Below, piece after piece: positions 10,099-19,881 of a stretch of DNA of 64,000 nt. Below the pieces are notes generated by a model. It saw nothing but the letters and a program-made list of their open reading frames with translations. It did no database searches and was not told where the DNA came from. The DNA is taken from NCBI RefSeq assembly GCF_000430805.1, contig NZ_AUMS01000007.1, forward strand, positions 1-64,000, written 5' to 3'. This DNA comes from Chitinilyticum aquatile DSM 21506 (GTDB lineage Bacteria; Pseudomonadota; Gammaproteobacteria; Burkholderiales; Chitinibacteraceae). A program made the translations under genes and the position numbers. The stretch's first letter is position 1; the number at the start of each line of letters is the position of its first letter.

Positions 10099-10147
10099 AC
10101 CCATTACGCCAAGACCAATTATTCAATTAGGCCACAGGAACATACCC
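10099..10147 (+). repeat. 49-bp repeat, copy C (diverged)
   Basis: The right half TTAGGCC-ACAGGAA-CATACCC matches 14/18 of copy J over the shared core, while the left arms pair poorly. It ends at the base before the ATG of the next gene, so it overlaps that gene's ribosome-binding region. Confidence 0.4.
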
Positions 10148-10384
10148 ATGGAATCACTCCTTCCCCGCCCACCCCTCACGCCAGGGCGCTACCGCCATTA
10201 CAAGGGGAATGAATATGAGGTGATCGACCTTGCACGCCATAGCGAGACGCTCGAATGGCTGGTGGTATACCGCCCGCTGTACGGTGAAGGTGCCCTCTGG
10301 GTACGTCCATATGCCATGTTCCTGGAAACGGTGACCGTCGACGGCCAGAGCGTGCCGCGCTTCTCCCGAATTGGCGAGAACTAG
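10148..10384 (+). CDS. DUF1653 small protein
   Basis: A 78-residue protein of the DUF1653 family (GRYRHYKGNEYEVIDLARHSET, then WVRPYAMF). The family is widespread, its function is unknown, and no catalytic role can be read from the sequence. The start at 10148 is the only sensible Met; the frame extends upstream to 9908 but there overlaps alaS in another frame. The upstream region has only a weak SD and is occupied by a diverged 49-bp repeat. It converges on tilS. Confidence 0.8.
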   Translation: MESLLPRPPLTPGRYRHYKGNEYEVIDLARHSETLEWLVVYRPLYGEGALWVRPYAMFLETVTVDGQSVPRFSRIGEN

Positions 10385-10401
10385 CCCGGCTCAAGCCAGT
10401 T

Positions 10402-11799
10402 TCAGCCTTCGCCAGCAGACACCCAGACCAATCCGGGCCACCAGCCATTTGCAGCCGCAAACATGTCATCCACACCGACACCGACAATCGCAGCCAGCCG
10501 GCCGTCAATTTCAAGACTGGGCAGCAGCGCACGCTGCCAGGCAGGAACGCCAGCCTGCTGGCAGAGTTTCTTGAAATCGCGGCCCATGCCGTTGCTGCGC
10601 AGATGTTCGCCAGCCCGGCGCAAACGCACCCGCATGCCGCCAGCCAGTGTTTCCGCAGGCAGCCCGCCACGTCGCCACTGCCAGACGATGCCGAGTGACC
10701 AGCCATGTTCCCTCGCCATGGCGGCGGCAACTGCGTTATCCACTCCGGCCAGCACATAGCTGGAACCGGTGGACAGGCTGGCCGGTGTCACGCAAAGGCG
10801 GCGGCGATAACTGCGCAATACATACCCGCCCACCGATAACTCCAGAGCGCTTTCACTATCGAGGCCAGCAAGAGATACCCACAGATTTTCAAAGGCATCC
10901 GCCTCGCAGACCATGCCCTGCTGTCGCAGCCAGTGGCGCAGGGCATTGCGCTGGCGGCGCTCCGGCAAGGACGCCAGTTGCGCAGGCTCGTACCAGCCAT
11001 CCTGCACGGCGGGAATCATGTCTGTGGCAGCCAGATCGGCCAGCAGCGCCGACGCTTCGCCGGCATGGGCAGCAACGCGGGCGAGAGTCGCCTCGGCGGC
11101 CGGAAAATGGCCCGCCAGCACCGGCAGGATGGCGTGCCGGATGGCATTGCGCGTGTAGCGCTGATCGGCATTGCTCGGATCGTCGACCCATTCCAGGCCC
11201 TGTTTTTCTGCCCAGGCCACCAGCGTTGCGCGCGACTCGGTCAGCAGGGGGCGCCAAAGCATGGCGGATGAGCCGGGCAGTGTACGGACAGCCGGCATGG
11301 CAGCAAGCCCCGCCAGCCCGTTGCCGCGCAGCAGATGGTGCAGCACGGTTTCGGCCTGGTCACTGCGATGCTGGGCGAGCACAAAGGCATCCACGCCAGC
11401 CGAGGCAGCATGGCAGGCAAAGGCGGCATAGCGCGCGTTGCGGGCGGCTGCTTCAATGCCCTTGCCGGCATCCTGCGCCACCTGCACGCGCATGACGGCA
11501 CAGGCGACGTTACGGCTGGCGCATTGCTGCTGCACGAACAGCCCCCAATCGTCAGCACAGGGCTGCAGGCCATGGTGAACATGCAGGGCGGAAAGGTTGA
11601 AAGCGGGCTGCGTACTGGTCCGCAGGCGGGCGAGCAAATCCAGCAGCACAATGGAATCAAGGCCGCCCGAGAGTGCCACGCAGAGGTGGACGGGGCGGCC
11701 TTGCACTTGCTGTGCCAGGTCAGGCAGATGGCGACTCAGCCAGCAGGCGAGCAGCCCGGCCAGACCGTCAGGCGATGGCTTCTTCCTTGAACTGGCCAT
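10402..11799 (-). CDS. tilS: tRNA(Ile)-lysidine synthetase
   Basis: A 465-residue enzyme that ligates lysine to C34 of the AUA-reading tRNA-Ile, using ATP. The PP-loop SGGLDS is near residue 44 and the N-type ATP-pyrophosphatase domain follows. A TilS-type C-terminal domain occupies about the last 100 residues. E. coli TilS is 432 residues. Its start lies inside the 3' end of accA (32-base overlap), so the two are co-transcribed and probably coupled; the same accA-tilS order is common in betaproteobacteria. Confidence 0.95.
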   Translation of the reverse strand: MASSRKKPSPDGLAGLLACWLSRHLPDLAQQVQGRPVHLCVALSGGLDSIVLLDLLARLRTSTQPAFNLSALHVHHGLQPCADDWGLFVQQQCASRNVACAVMRVQVAQDAGKGIEAAARNARYAAFACHAASAGVDAFVLAQHRSDQAETVLHHLLRGNGLAGLAAMPAVRTLPGSSAMLWRPLLTESRATLVAWAEKQGLEWVDDPSNADQRYTRNAIRHAILPVLAGHFPAAEATLARVAAHAGEASALLADLAATDMIPAVQDGWYEPAQLASLPERRQRNALRHWLRQQGMVCEADAFENLWVSLAGLDSESALELSVGGYVLRSYRRRLCVTPASLSTGSSYVLAGVDNAVAAAMAREHGWSLGIVWQWRRGGLPAETLAGGMRVRLRRAGEHLRSNGMGRDFKKLCQQAGVPAWQRALLPSLEIDGRLAAIVGVGVDDMFAAANGWWPGLVWVSAGEG

Positions 11800-12736
11800 A
11801 ATCCATCAGGCGGTCGAAGCGGGTTTCCAGCAGTTCGTCGATGGACTTTTCCTGCTGGGCACGCAATGCATCGGCAATTGCCTTCTTCATGGTGGCCATC
11901 ATCTGCACCGGATTGCGGTGCGCACCACCGACCGGCTCGTTGATGACCTTGTCGATCAGGCCCAGCGTCTTGAGGCGGCTGGCGGTAATCCCCAGCGCAT
12001 CGGCAGCATCCGCAGCGCGCTCGGCCGTCTTCCAGAGAATCGACGCGCAGCCTTCGGGCGAGATGACCGAGTAAGTCGAGTATTGCAGCATCTGCACGAC
12101 GTCGCCCACGGCAATGGCCAGCGCACCACCCGAGCCCCCCTCGCCGATCACGGTGCAGATTACCGGCACGCGCAGCTTGGTCATCTCATAGAGATTGCGG
12201 CCAATGGCCTCGGACTGCCCGCGCTCTTCGGCGCCGATGCCCGGATAGGCTCCCGGCGTGTCAATGAAAGTGATGATAGGCAGATTGAATTTCTCGGCCA
12301 GCTTCATCAGGCGCAGCGCCTTGCGGTAGCCCTCGGGACGCGGCATGCCGAAATTGCGGTACTGCCTCTCCTTGGTGTCGCGGCCCTTCTGATGGCCGAT
12401 CACCATGACCGACTGACCATTGAAGCGGGCAACGCCCCCCACGATGGCAGTGTCATCGGCAAAGGCACGGTCGCCATGCAGCTCTTCGAAATCGGTGAAG
12501 ATGCCGGCGATGTAATCCAGTGTGTAGGGGCGCTGCGGATGGCGCGCCACCTGGGAAATCTGCCACGGCGTGAGTTTGCCGTAGATGGTTTTGGTCAGTT
12601 CCTGGCTTTTCTTTTCCAGATGCGAAATTTCTACCGAAATGTCGACGGCGGAATCGTCCTGCACAAAGCGCAGTTCCTCGATCTTGTTTTCCAGCTCGGC
12701 AATCGGCTGCTCGAAGTCGAGAAAGGTGGTTTTCAT
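11768..12736 (-). CDS. accA: Acetyl-CoA carboxylase carboxyltransferase subunit alpha
   Basis: A 322-residue alpha subunit of the carboxyltransferase that moves CO2 from carboxybiotin to acetyl-CoA, the first step of fatty acid synthesis; it pairs with AccD encoded elsewhere. The crotonase-like core contains [18 protein letters not shown] and [10 protein letters not shown], the CoA-binding loops. Length matches the family (about 319). The ATG at 12736 has a GGAG about 11 bases upstream. It is first in a two-gene unit with tilS. Confidence 0.97.
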   Translation of the reverse strand: MKTTFLDFEQPIAELENKIEELRFVQDDSAVDISVEISHLEKKSQELTKTIYGKLTPWQISQVARHPQRPYTLDYIAGIFTDFEELHGDRAFADDTAIVGGVARFNGQSVMVIGHQKGRDTKERQYRNFGMPRPEGYRKALRLMKLAEKFNLPIITFIDTPGAYPGIGAEERGQSEAIGRNLYEMTKLRVPVICTVIGEGGSGGALAIAVGDVVQMLQYSTYSVISPEGCASILWKTAERAADAADALGITASRLKTLGLIDKVINEPVGGAHRNPVQMMATMKKAIADALRAQQEKSIDELLETRFDRLMDYGQFKEEAIA

Positions 12737-12878
12737 AGCTGGCTAATCTCCAAGGCGCAAGCTGCCCAATCCGCCATTCCTGGCAGACGCAAAATCCCGC
12801 CATGATACCGTAAGGCGACGCACTACACCATCCTGCAGCCGCCATCCGCGATAAACGCAGGCTCTACCGGCGGCAGAA

Positions 12879-12899
12879 AGCCCGGCATGCAGCCGGGCT
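12879..12899 (-). terminator. fliW terminator
   Basis: An 8-bp GC-rich stem (12879-12886 with 12892-12899), followed on the reverse strand by TTTCT, about 45 bp past the fliW stop. Confidence 0.65.
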
Positions 12900-12944
12900 C
12901 TGGTGGTCATTCTGCCGGCCACTTGCGCTTGGCCGGGCATGCGC

Positions 12945-13361
12945 TCAGTCGTTGCTGAACACGATATTGGCCCGCAGGCCAACCTTCTGCAATGCCTTGC
13001 GCGCACGCAGGTTCAGCACCAGCGGAGCCTGGGTGAGCGCCTTGATTTTTTCCGAAGCGTCATCCCGCGCCAGAATCAGCAGCAGCAGCGCCTCATCGGC
13101 ACTTTGCAGATCGATCAGTGCGCATTCATCGTCATCGAGTTTCACCTGGTAGCTCAGACCCAGCCGGCTCGCTTCGACAATGCTAAAGCTGACATCGGCC
13201 TGATCGAGCGACTGCAGCCAGTGCACAGTCGGATTGGCGGCTTCTTCGTGCAGCAGCTTGAAACGGTGACAATCCTCAAAGCCGGGCAGGCCTTGCGGAA
13301 ATTCGATGATGGTATCGGGATCAATCTCGATATTGCCGAACGGGGTCTTGAACTGCTGCAT
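12945..13361 (-). CDS. fliW: Flagellar assembly factor FliW
   Basis: A 138-residue FliW-family protein. In other bacteria FliW binds flagellin and, when free, binds CsrA and relieves CsrA repression of flagellin translation. The family N-terminus (TPFGNIEIDPDTIIEFPQG) and LPGFEDC are clear. It is monocistronic here, with its own terminator and no flagellin or csrA gene in the window, so its targets cannot be seen. Together with cheR at 50.8 kb it suggests a motile host. Confidence 0.92.
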   Translation of the reverse strand: MQQFKTPFGNIEIDPDTIIEFPQGLPGFEDCHRFKLLHEEAANPTVHWLQSLDQADVSFSIVEASRLGLSYQVKLDDDECALIDLQSADEALLLLILARDDASEKIKALTQAPLVLNLRARKALQKVGLRANIVFSND

Positions 13362-13473
13362 GGAATACTCCGGAAAAGGACTGTCGGTAGCTGCAAGCCA
13401 GCATAGTGCATTTCAGCTTCCGCCCCCAAACCGAAGCACAATCGCGTTGCTCTGGCGGCGACAGTACCCTGCC

Positions 13474-15648
13474 TCAAACTTCCAGAGGGTCAACATCCAG
13501 CGACCAGCGAATCTGGCTGACCGGCAGTGCGTCAATCAGCGGCACGGCCGTATCAAGCGCCTGGTGCAGTACCGTGCGGCTGTCAGAAGCAATGAGCAGT
13601 TGCATGCGTTCATGGCCGGCACGGCGCGTCATGCTGGCGGCGACCGGCTCGTGAACGGTCAGCCCGCGCAGGACGGGAAAGCAGGCGCGTGCCGCGCTCA
13701 GAAACGCTTGAACCCGTTCCAGCTGAGGTGCTTCGGCACGAAGCATCGCCCACTGGCTCACCGGTGGCAGACGCAATTGCTGGCGCTCGGCCAGCAAGCG
13801 ATTGGCCAGCCGGGCGTAATCACCATCCAGCAGCTGCGTATAAAAGGGATGATCCTCGAACATTGTCTGGATCAGCACCTCGCCGCCCTGCCCGTGCCGT
13901 CCCGCCCGGCCTGCCACCTGGGTCAGCAAGGCAAACAGACGCTCTTCGGCGCGGAAATCCATGCTGTAGAGCCCGGTATCGGCATTGAGCACCACAACGC
14001 ACGACAGCCTGGGGAAGTCATGCCCTTTGGCGAGCATCTGCGTTCCGATCAGAATGTCAGCATCACCGTCGTGCACCTGCTTGAGCGCGGCATCGAGCTC
14101 CCCCTTGCGCCGCGTGCTGTCGCGATCAATGCGCAGCACGCGCGCGCCGGCAAACTGCCGGGCGACGATGTCTTCCAGCCTTTGCGTGCCATGTCCGATG
14201 GGCTGCAGATCATGGTTGCCACAATCCGGGCAGCTCGGGGTGATGGCTTCTTCAAAACCGCAATGGTGGCAACGCAGGCGCCGCTCGTTCAGATGCAGCA
14301 CCAGCCGTGCGGCACAATGTTTGCAGCTGGCCATCCAGCCGCATTCAGTACACGCCAGCACCGGCGCATAGCCGCGCCGGTTGATGAAGACCAGCGCCTG
14401 CTGACCAGCGGCCAATGCACGCTCAATCGCCTCCTGCGCCAGCGGGTGCAAGCCTTCACTGGCCCGGATTTTTTTAACCGGAAGCAGACGTATCGACGGC
14501 AAGCCCGCTCCCTTTACAGCCCTCTGATGCAAGGGTAATAGGGTATAGCGCCGGGCCATGGCGTTCTGCCAGCTCTCGATGCTGGGGGTGGCAGAACCGA
14601 GCACCACCGGAATGCCGCGCTGCCGTGCCCGGTAGACGGCCACATCGCGCGCGGAATAACGCACCCCTTCCTGCTGCTTGTAGGATGGATCGTGTTCTTC
14701 GTCGATCACCAGCAAGCCAAGGCACGGCATGGGCGTGAATACCGCCAGGCGCGTTCCCAGCACGATGGCGGCACGCCCGCTGGCTGCCGCCAGCCAGTTA
14801 ATCGCACGCTGCCTATCCGTCATGCCGCTGTGCAGGCTGACGATATCGCTGGCCGGAAACCGCGCCCTGAAACGTCCTTCGAGCTGCGGAGTAAGATTGA
14901 TCTCCGGCACAAGAACCAGCACCTGCCGCCCGGCCTCCAGCTGACGGGCAATCGCCTGCAGATAGACTTCCGTCTTGCCGCTGCCGGTGATGCCATACAG
15001 CAGAAAAGGCTCAAAGCCTTCCGCCGCCGCAATGGCCGCAACGGCCCGCCCCTGCTCGGCATTGAGTTCGGGCTGGGTCCCCAACTGCAGGGCCGGCGCA
15101 GGCGCTTCGATTCCGGCCAGCTGTTGCACCAGCCCTGCCGCCTGCCAGTCGCGCACCCAGCGCAGGGCACTGGCATGTGCCGCGCGCAGGGCGGATTCCG
15201 ACACCGGGGCCGCAAGCAATTGCGCCACCTTCTGCTGCGCATGCGCGCGCGGGCCAATACCGGCAAGGAGTGCGACCGGGTCGGCGGCCTGAAAACGCGC
15301 CTCCGGCTGCGGAGGCACAAATATCCCGGTACCACGGAACACGACGGGAATGGCTGCCGCAAGTACGGCACCAAGCGGGTGATGGTAGTAATCAGCGACA
15401 AAACGGCACAGCCGCAGCACGTCTTCCGGTAGTGCCGGCATGTCACCCGGCGCGGCAAGAATGGCCCTGGTTTTGCCGGCATAGTCACCAGCATCCGCAT
15501 CAACAGAAAGCACGATCCCAGACAGGCGACGCGCACCGAACGGCACCAGCACGCGCTCGCCCGGCTGCACCGGCAGGCCGCCCGAACCGTAGGCAAAGGA
15601 CCTGCTCAGCGGCACGTCGAGAGCGACCTGAACCCATTTTTCTGTCAT
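13474..15648 (-). CDS. priA: Primosomal protein N' (replication restart helicase)
   Basis: A 724-residue 3'-5' DNA helicase that reloads the replisome at stalled forks; E. coli PriA is 732. Order: 3'-DNA-binding domain (about 1-180), Walker A GITGSGKTEVYL near 217, DEEH box (VIDEEHDPSYKQ) near 312, and a cysteine-rich zinc insertion between about 430 and 480 with four CxxC pairs. I start at 15648 (MTEKWVQ), preceded by gaaagaaag. The frame to 15696 adds 16 non-family residues. A patch at 14519-14546 uses rare codons, but the protein stays colinear with the family there. Confidence 0.95.
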   Translation of the reverse strand: MTEKWVQVALDVPLSRSFAYGSGGLPVQPGERVLVPFGARRLSGIVLSVDADAGDYAGKTRAILAAPGDMPALPEDVLRLCRFVADYYHHPLGAVLAAAIPVVFRGTGIFVPPQPEARFQAADPVALLAGIGPRAHAQQKVAQLLAAPVSESALRAAHASALRWVRDWQAAGLVQQLAGIEAPAPALQLGTQPELNAEQGRAVAAIAAAEGFEPFLLYGITGSGKTEVYLQAIARQLEAGRQVLVLVPEINLTPQLEGRFRARFPASDIVSLHSGMTDRQRAINWLAAASGRAAIVLGTRLAVFTPMPCLGLLVIDEEHDPSYKQQEGVRYSARDVAVYRARQRGIPVVLGSATPSIESWQNAMARRYTLLPLHQRAVKGAGLPSIRLLPVKKIRASEGLHPLAQEAIERALAAGQQALVFINRRGYAPVLACTECGWMASCKHCAARLVLHLNERRLRCHHCGFEEAITPSCPDCGNHDLQPIGHGTQRLEDIVARQFAGARVLRIDRDSTRRKGELDAALKQVHDGDADILIGTQMLAKGHDFPRLSCVVVLNADTGLYSMDFRAEERLFALLTQVAGRAGRHGQGGEVLIQTMFEDHPFYTQLLDGDYARLANRLLAERQQLRLPPVSQWAMLRAEAPQLERVQAFLSAARACFPVLRGLTVHEPVAASMTRRAGHERMQLLIASDSRTVLHQALDTAVPLIDALPVSQIRWSLDVDPLEV

Positions 15649-15976
15649 CTTTCTTTCACAACTCCGGGGCCTGCCCGCAGCCTCCGGCTTATTCACAGAT
15701 TTTGTGGATAACTATGTGGAGAAACTGCGAAAAAGTGCGCAAAGTCCAGTAAACCCTGCAGTTTCGCTAGATTGCCCAAAAATTAAACTAAAATTAAAAT
15801 ACAATAAAATCAAAGACTTGCAAAAATGCAACGAAAATCAAATATTTCTTCGGGGCTATTGACAAGGCAGATACGGGCGCACCAGCACTGTGCATAACTT
15901 GCAGCGCATTACTGGCAAAGAACTTCATAAACTGCGCCCATATCATTGAAAAACAATGAAATTACTAAAAAATACC
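15649..15976. other. priA-hemE intergenic region with three DnaA boxes and an AT-rich stretch
   Basis: A gene-free 328-bp region. It holds TTATTCACA at 15689-15697 and its inverted partner TGTGGATAA at 15703-15711, five bases apart, and a third box TGTGCATAA at 15889-15897. Between them, 15778-15813 is almost pure A/T. This looks like a DnaA-binding region. The strand bias of the surrounding genes does not switch here, so I do not call it the replication origin. Confidence 0.6.
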
Positions 15977-15977
15977 T
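15929..15977 (+). repeat. 49-bp repeat, possible degenerate copy N at the hemE stop
   Basis: The hairpin TCATTG-AAAAA-CAATGA and a right arm AATACCT sit at roughly the right spacing and abut the hemE stop codon. The left outer arm does not match. Weak. Confidence 0.25.
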
Positions 15978-17029
15978 TATTTGTAAGCTTTTGAGTGCCG
16001 ATGGACAGCTTCCACCAGTGCGGCAACATGCTCGGGATTGGTAAACTGCGAGATGCCATGCCCCAGATTGAACACATGGCCACTGCCGTTGCCGTAGTCG
16101 GCCAGCAAGCGTTTCACTTCCTGCTCGATCGCCACTGGCTTGGCAAACAGGGCGTTCGGATCAAAATTTCCCTGTAGCGCCACCTTGTCGCCAACGCGGC
16201 GGCGCGCCTCCGCAAGATTCACGGTCCAGTCCAGTCCCAGTGCATCGCACCCCGTTGCGGCCAGATCTTCCAGCCACTGCCCGCCACCTTTCGTGAACAG
16301 AATCACGGGGATACGCTGCCCGTCCTTCTCGCGCTTGAGGCCCGCGACAATTTTCGACATATAGGCAAGCGAAAATTCCTGGTACTTGCCATAGGCCAGC
16401 GCGCCACCCCAGGTATCAAAAATCTGCACGGCCTGCGCGCCGGCATCGATCTGTGCATTCAGGTAATCGATGACGGTCAGTGCGTTGATTTCCAGGATAT
16501 GGTGTAGCAGGTCCGGGCGGTCATACATCATCGTTTTCACGCGTCTGAAGTCATCCGAACCGCCGCCTTCGATCATGTAACAGGCCAGCGTAAAGGGGCT
16601 GCCAGAAAAACCGATCAGCGGTACACGATTATCGAGCGCGGCGCGGATGCTCGACACCGCATCGAACACGTACTGCAGTTCGTGCATGTCGGGCACCGCC
16701 AGCGCCTTGATGGCAGCTTCGTCACGCAGTGGGCGCTCGAATTTCGGCCCCTCGCCTTCCGCAAAATAGAGCCCCAGCCCCATTGCGTCCGGCACGGTCA
16801 GAATGTCGGAGAACAGGATGGCGGCATCCAGCGGGAAGCGCTCCAGCGGCTGCAGCGTCACTTCGGTCGCCAGTTCTTTCGATTTGCAAAGCTGCAGGAA
16901 CGAGCCAGCCACCTTGCGGGTAGCGCAATATTCCGGCAGGTAACGGCCTGCCTGGCGCATCAGCCAGACGGGGGTATAGTCAACGGGCTGGCGCTGCAGT
17001 GCGCGCAGGAAGGTATCGTTCTTGAGCAT
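15977..17029 (-). CDS. hemE: Uroporphyrinogen decarboxylase
   Basis: A 350-residue enzyme that removes four carboxyl groups from uroporphyrinogen III to give coproporphyrinogen III in heme synthesis. The signature [12 protein letters not shown] is near residue 25, and the conserved IQIFDTWGG-like loop ([11 protein letters not shown]) is present. Length equals the family norm (about 354). The ATG at 17029 has an AGGAT SD. It follows the MarC-family gene by 7 bp and is probably in one operon with it and the ABC transporter. Confidence 0.97.
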   Translation of the reverse strand: MLKNDTFLRALQRQPVDYTPVWLMRQAGRYLPEYCATRKVAGSFLQLCKSKELATEVTLQPLERFPLDAAILFSDILTVPDAMGLGLYFAEGEGPKFERPLRDEAAIKALAVPDMHELQYVFDAVSSIRAALDNRVPLIGFSGSPFTLACYMIEGGGSDDFRRVKTMMYDRPDLLHHILEINALTVIDYLNAQIDAGAQAVQIFDTWGGALAYGKYQEFSLAYMSKIVAGLKREKDGQRIPVILFTKGGGQWLEDLAATGCDALGLDWTVNLAEARRRVGDKVALQGNFDPNALFAKPVAIEQEVKRLLADYGNGSGHVFNLGHGISQFTNPEHVAALVEAVHRHSKAYK

Positions 17030-17036
17030 GGAAATC

Positions 17037-17654
17037 CTAGTTCAGCAAAGGCTTGAGCGCGCCGCTCAGGCCGGAAAGAATCATATCGAGCGCAAAAGTG
17101 CCGATCAGCAATGCCGATACGCGCCCGACGATGTCGATATAGCGATCCGTCAGGCGCGCATTGCGCGTCTTGACATGATCATGAAGGTATTTGAGTGCAA
17201 CCAGCATGATGACTGTTGTCGCGAGCGATACCCCGATCACGACCCAGGCCGAGACCAGGGGAAGGCGGTTGCCGATCACTACCGCTGCACTCACCGTGCC
17301 GGGTCCGATCATGAAGGGCATGGCAATGGTGCCCGCCAGTTGCTCCGGTTCGCCGCGCAGCTTGACCATTGCCGCCGAACCTTCGAAAACGAACTTGATG
17401 CCGATCACCAGAAAAATCAGCCCGCCAAATATCTGAAACGCCTCAAAGCGCACCTGCAGCACATCGCGAAAAATGGTATCCCCGCCCCAGGCGAAGATGC
17501 CGAACACCACGCCACTGATCAGCGCCCCGCGCGCCAGTACGCCAGCAAACTGCCGCGCTGACAGCGTGGTGATGAATTCGAGCAGGTAGATGCTCATCAG
17601 AAAGGGGTTGAGCAGCACGAAAAGCAGCAGGCCCGATTCAAGATACTGATGCAT
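17037..17654 (-). CDS. MarC-family integral membrane protein
   Basis: A 205-residue inner-membrane protein with about six hydrophobic segments, of the MarC/UPF0056 family; signature-like features are [13 protein letters not shown] near the N-terminus and [15 protein letters not shown] in the middle. The family's substrate is unknown, and the early link to multiple antibiotic resistance was not upheld. It sits 8 bp after the ABC transporter and 7 bp before hemE. Confidence 0.85.
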   Translation of the reverse strand: MHQYLESGLLLFVLLNPFLMSIYLLEFITTLSARQFAGVLARGALISGVVFGIFAWGGDTIFRDVLQVRFEAFQIFGGLIFLVIGIKFVFEGSAAMVKLRGEPEQLAGTIAMPFMIGPGTVSAAVVIGNRLPLVSAWVVIGVSLATTVIMLVALKYLHDHVKTRNARLTDRYIDIVGRVSALLIGTFALDMILSGLSGALKPLLN

Positions 17655-17662
17655 GGCGCTAC

Positions 17663-19375
17663 TCAGGCCTGCTGCGACGACAGGTCAAGCTGGCGGGTGT
17701 GATGCACTTTCAGCGTGCTGCGATGCCCAACGCTGACCATGATCGCCGCTGGCAAGCGCTCGATCAGCAGGCCATACAGACGGCTCTCGGCCGCTTCATC
17801 AATGGCACTGGTTGCTTCATCAAGCACCAACAGGGCCGGCTTGAGCAACAGCGCCCGGATAATGGCGATGCGCTGCTGCTCACCACCGCTGAGAATATGG
17901 GACCAGTTGTCCTCTTCATTCAGGCGGGGTACCAGTTGTCCCAGGCCAACCTCCTGCAGCAGCGCCTGCAGTTCGGCATCACCGACTGTACAAGCGTGCG
18001 GATAGCACAGCGCTGCACGCAGCGTACCCAGCGGCAGATAGGGTTTCTGCGAGAGAAACAGTACGCCACCGTCCTTGTAGCAGGCAATGCTGCCGGTGGC
18101 ATAGGGCCAGATTCCGGCCAGGGTACGCAACAGGGTACTCTTGCCACTTCCGGAGGGGCCCTGTACCAGCAGACGCTCGCCGGCAGCCAGTTCCAGATCC
18201 AGATCGGCAATCAGCGTCTGCCCATCGGGGCGCGCCACGGTCACACCGGCCAGACGAACCCCTGCCGCAGCAGCCTGGGGCTGCAGAACTTGCAGCTGCT
18301 CGGCCTGCAACAGGCTCTGGTTGAACGTCGCCAAACGATCCAGAACCGCTTTCCAAGTCGCCAGACTCTTAAAGCTGCTGATAAAGAACTCAAGCGAGTC
18401 ATAGACCTTGTTGAAGGCCTGCAGGATCTGCATGACGCCACCGACGCTGAGCTGCTTGGCAAAAATCCGCGGCGAAACCACCAGCAAGGGGAAAAGGATG
18501 GCCAGTTGCCCCCAGAAATTGGTAAATGCATTGACGCGCTTCTCGTAGCGCATGATGTGCCAGAAGTTGGAAACCACCTCGGCAAAACGGACGTCAAGTC
18601 GCTGCTTTTCCTGCGCTTCACCGCGATACAGTGCAATCGACTCGCTGTTTTCACGGATGCGTACCAGCGAAAAGCGGAAATCCGCCTCGCGGCGCTGCTG
18701 GATGAAATTGAGTGAGACCAGGCGCCGGCCCACGACCGTGGTCAGCCAGGTGCCGAGCAAGGCGTACAGAACCGCAGCCCAGACCATATAGCCGGGAATG
18801 GTCCACTGGCTACCCAGCACAGAAAAGACCAGTGGGCCTGACAGGCCCCACAGAATGGTTACAAACGACAGGAATGTAATGACGGCCTTCAGCAGGCCAA
18901 GTGTAAGTCCAAGCGTGAGAGTGACAAATTGCCCGCAATCTTCGGCAATCCGCTGGTCGGGGTTGTCAGTCGCCCTGTCGAGCAACTGGATGCGGTAGAA
19001 ATGCTGATTCTGCAGCCAGCGCGACGTCATGCTGTCCGTCAGCCAGCGGCGCCACTTGATTTCCAGCATCTGCTGGAAATAGATCGCATACACGACCACG
19101 GCAATATTCAGCAGTGCCAGTCCGGTAAAACGGCTGATCGAATCAAAGAATGCCGCAGCCTCGGCCTTCTCGACGGCATCCCACAGGGTACGGTAGACAC
19201 CGTTGAGCTGCACGCTCAGGTACACGGTCAGCAGGGTCAGAGCGATCACCAGAAGCAGCAAACCCCAGGCCTTGTACTTCTCCTTTGATGTCCAGAAAGG
19301 GCGAGCCAGTTGCCAGAAATGAGGCAGCAGCTCGCGCATCGTCGTGGTCTGGGCAAGTTGGTCTGTCGTGTTCAT
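17663..19375 (-). CDS. ABC transporter, fused permease/ATPase of the SbmA/BacA-YddA type
   Basis: A 570-residue half-transporter: an N-terminal membrane domain with about six segments (residues 25-330) resembling the SbmA/BacA fold, then an ATPase domain. Walker A is GPSGSGKSTLL, the signature is LSGGEQQRI, Walker B is LLVLDEATSAID. Relatives move peptides, cobalamin or fatty acyl substrates; the substrate here is not evident. I start at 19375 (MNTTDQLAQ). The longer frame to 19423 would read through the palindromic repeat D region. It heads a likely operon with the MarC-family gene and hemE. Confidence 0.88.
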   Translation of the reverse strand: MNTTDQLAQTTTMRELLPHFWQLARPFWTSKEKYKAWGLLLLVIALTLLTVYLSVQLNGVYRTLWDAVEKAEAAAFFDSISRFTGLALLNIAVVVYAIYFQQMLEIKWRRWLTDSMTSRWLQNQHFYRIQLLDRATDNPDQRIAEDCGQFVTLTLGLTLGLLKAVITFLSFVTILWGLSGPLVFSVLGSQWTIPGYMVWAAVLYALLGTWLTTVVGRRLVSLNFIQQRREADFRFSLVRIRENSESIALYRGEAQEKQRLDVRFAEVVSNFWHIMRYEKRVNAFTNFWGQLAILFPLLVVSPRIFAKQLSVGGVMQILQAFNKVYDSLEFFISSFKSLATWKAVLDRLATFNQSLLQAEQLQVLQPQAAAAGVRLAGVTVARPDGQTLIADLDLELAAGERLLVQGPSGSGKSTLLRTLAGIWPYATGSIACYKDGGVLFLSQKPYLPLGTLRAALCYPHACTVGDAELQALLQEVGLGQLVPRLNEEDNWSHILSGGEQQRIAIIRALLLKPALLVLDEATSAIDEAAESRLYGLLIERLPAAIMVSVGHRSTLKVHHTRQLDLSSQQA

Positions 19376-19403
19376 AGAGTGGTCCCGGCAATGATACATA
19401 GCA

Positions 19404-19452
19404 GTGTATAGTGCCACAGCCATTGACCATCAATGGCTGTAGAACAATACAT
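19404..19452 (+). repeat. 49-bp palindromic repeat, copy D
   Basis: Perfect inner arms AGCCATT and AATGGCT around a 7-nt loop, with outer arms GTGTATA and AATACAT and right spacer GTAGAAC. It fills the gap between the stop of the 19456 gene (3 bases away) and the ABC transporter start. Confidence 0.8.
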
Positions 19453-19455
19453 GCA

Positions 19456-19881
19456 CTATTTGCAGGGGCGCTGCGTCCAGCCCTTGCCGCCACGGCGGCA
19501 GGTCCAGTCTTGCCGGGCAGATACGATCTGCCACTGTGCCCCGACAAAATCCAGCCTGAGCTGATAGCGCTGGGTCTTCACCGAGTCGTCCAGCAAGCCA
19601 TCCATCTGCACGACCATCTCGACCTGCCGAATGTCTTCACCCTTACCAGTTTGCCGGATGTCCAGCTTCTGATAATCAAACAGGCCATGCTCATCGGCAA
19701 TCCGGTCGGCAAGCCAGGCATAAACGACCTGCACCGGTGCTGCGCCAGCATCACCGACATAGACCGGGCGGCTGGCCGCAGCTACGCCGCTGGCGGCCTC
19801 TGCAGCCGGCGCATCGGCCGACCAGGCAGGAGCTGCTGACAGCAAACCCATCATCAATGCAAATCCAGCGGCAAAACGCAT
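19456..19881 (-). CDS. Secreted hypothetical protein downstream of glnS
   Basis: A 141-residue protein with a clear Sec signal peptide (hydrophobic residues 5-18, cleavage near AWSADA), so probably periplasmic. An Ala-rich stretch is followed by a compact domain ending in a two-Cys tail (DWTCRRGG...QRPCK). I do not recognise a family. Its ATG at 19881 shares the last base of the glnS stop (TGATG), with GAG upstream, so it is translationally coupled to glnS. Confidence 0.75.
   Translation of the reverse strand: MRFAAGFALMMGLLSAAPAWSADAPAAEAASGVAAASRPVYVGDAGAAPVQVVYAWLADRIADEHGLFDYQKLDIRQTGKGEDIRQVEMVVQMDGLLDDSVKTQRYQLRLDFVGAQWQIVSARQDWTCRRGGKGWTQRPCK

Noticed and set aside
14519-14546. A further palindrome copy in priA, suggested by rare codons and an ACAGCC...GCAA resemblance
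   Set aside because: The arms do not fall at the seven-block spacing and the outer arms are missing; the protein is colinear with other PriA proteins.
15649-15976. Chromosomal origin of replication between priA and hemE
   Set aside because: DnaA boxes and A/T-rich DNA are present, but gene strands do not diverge here and dnaA, dnaN and gidA are absent. Kept only as a DnaA-binding candidate.
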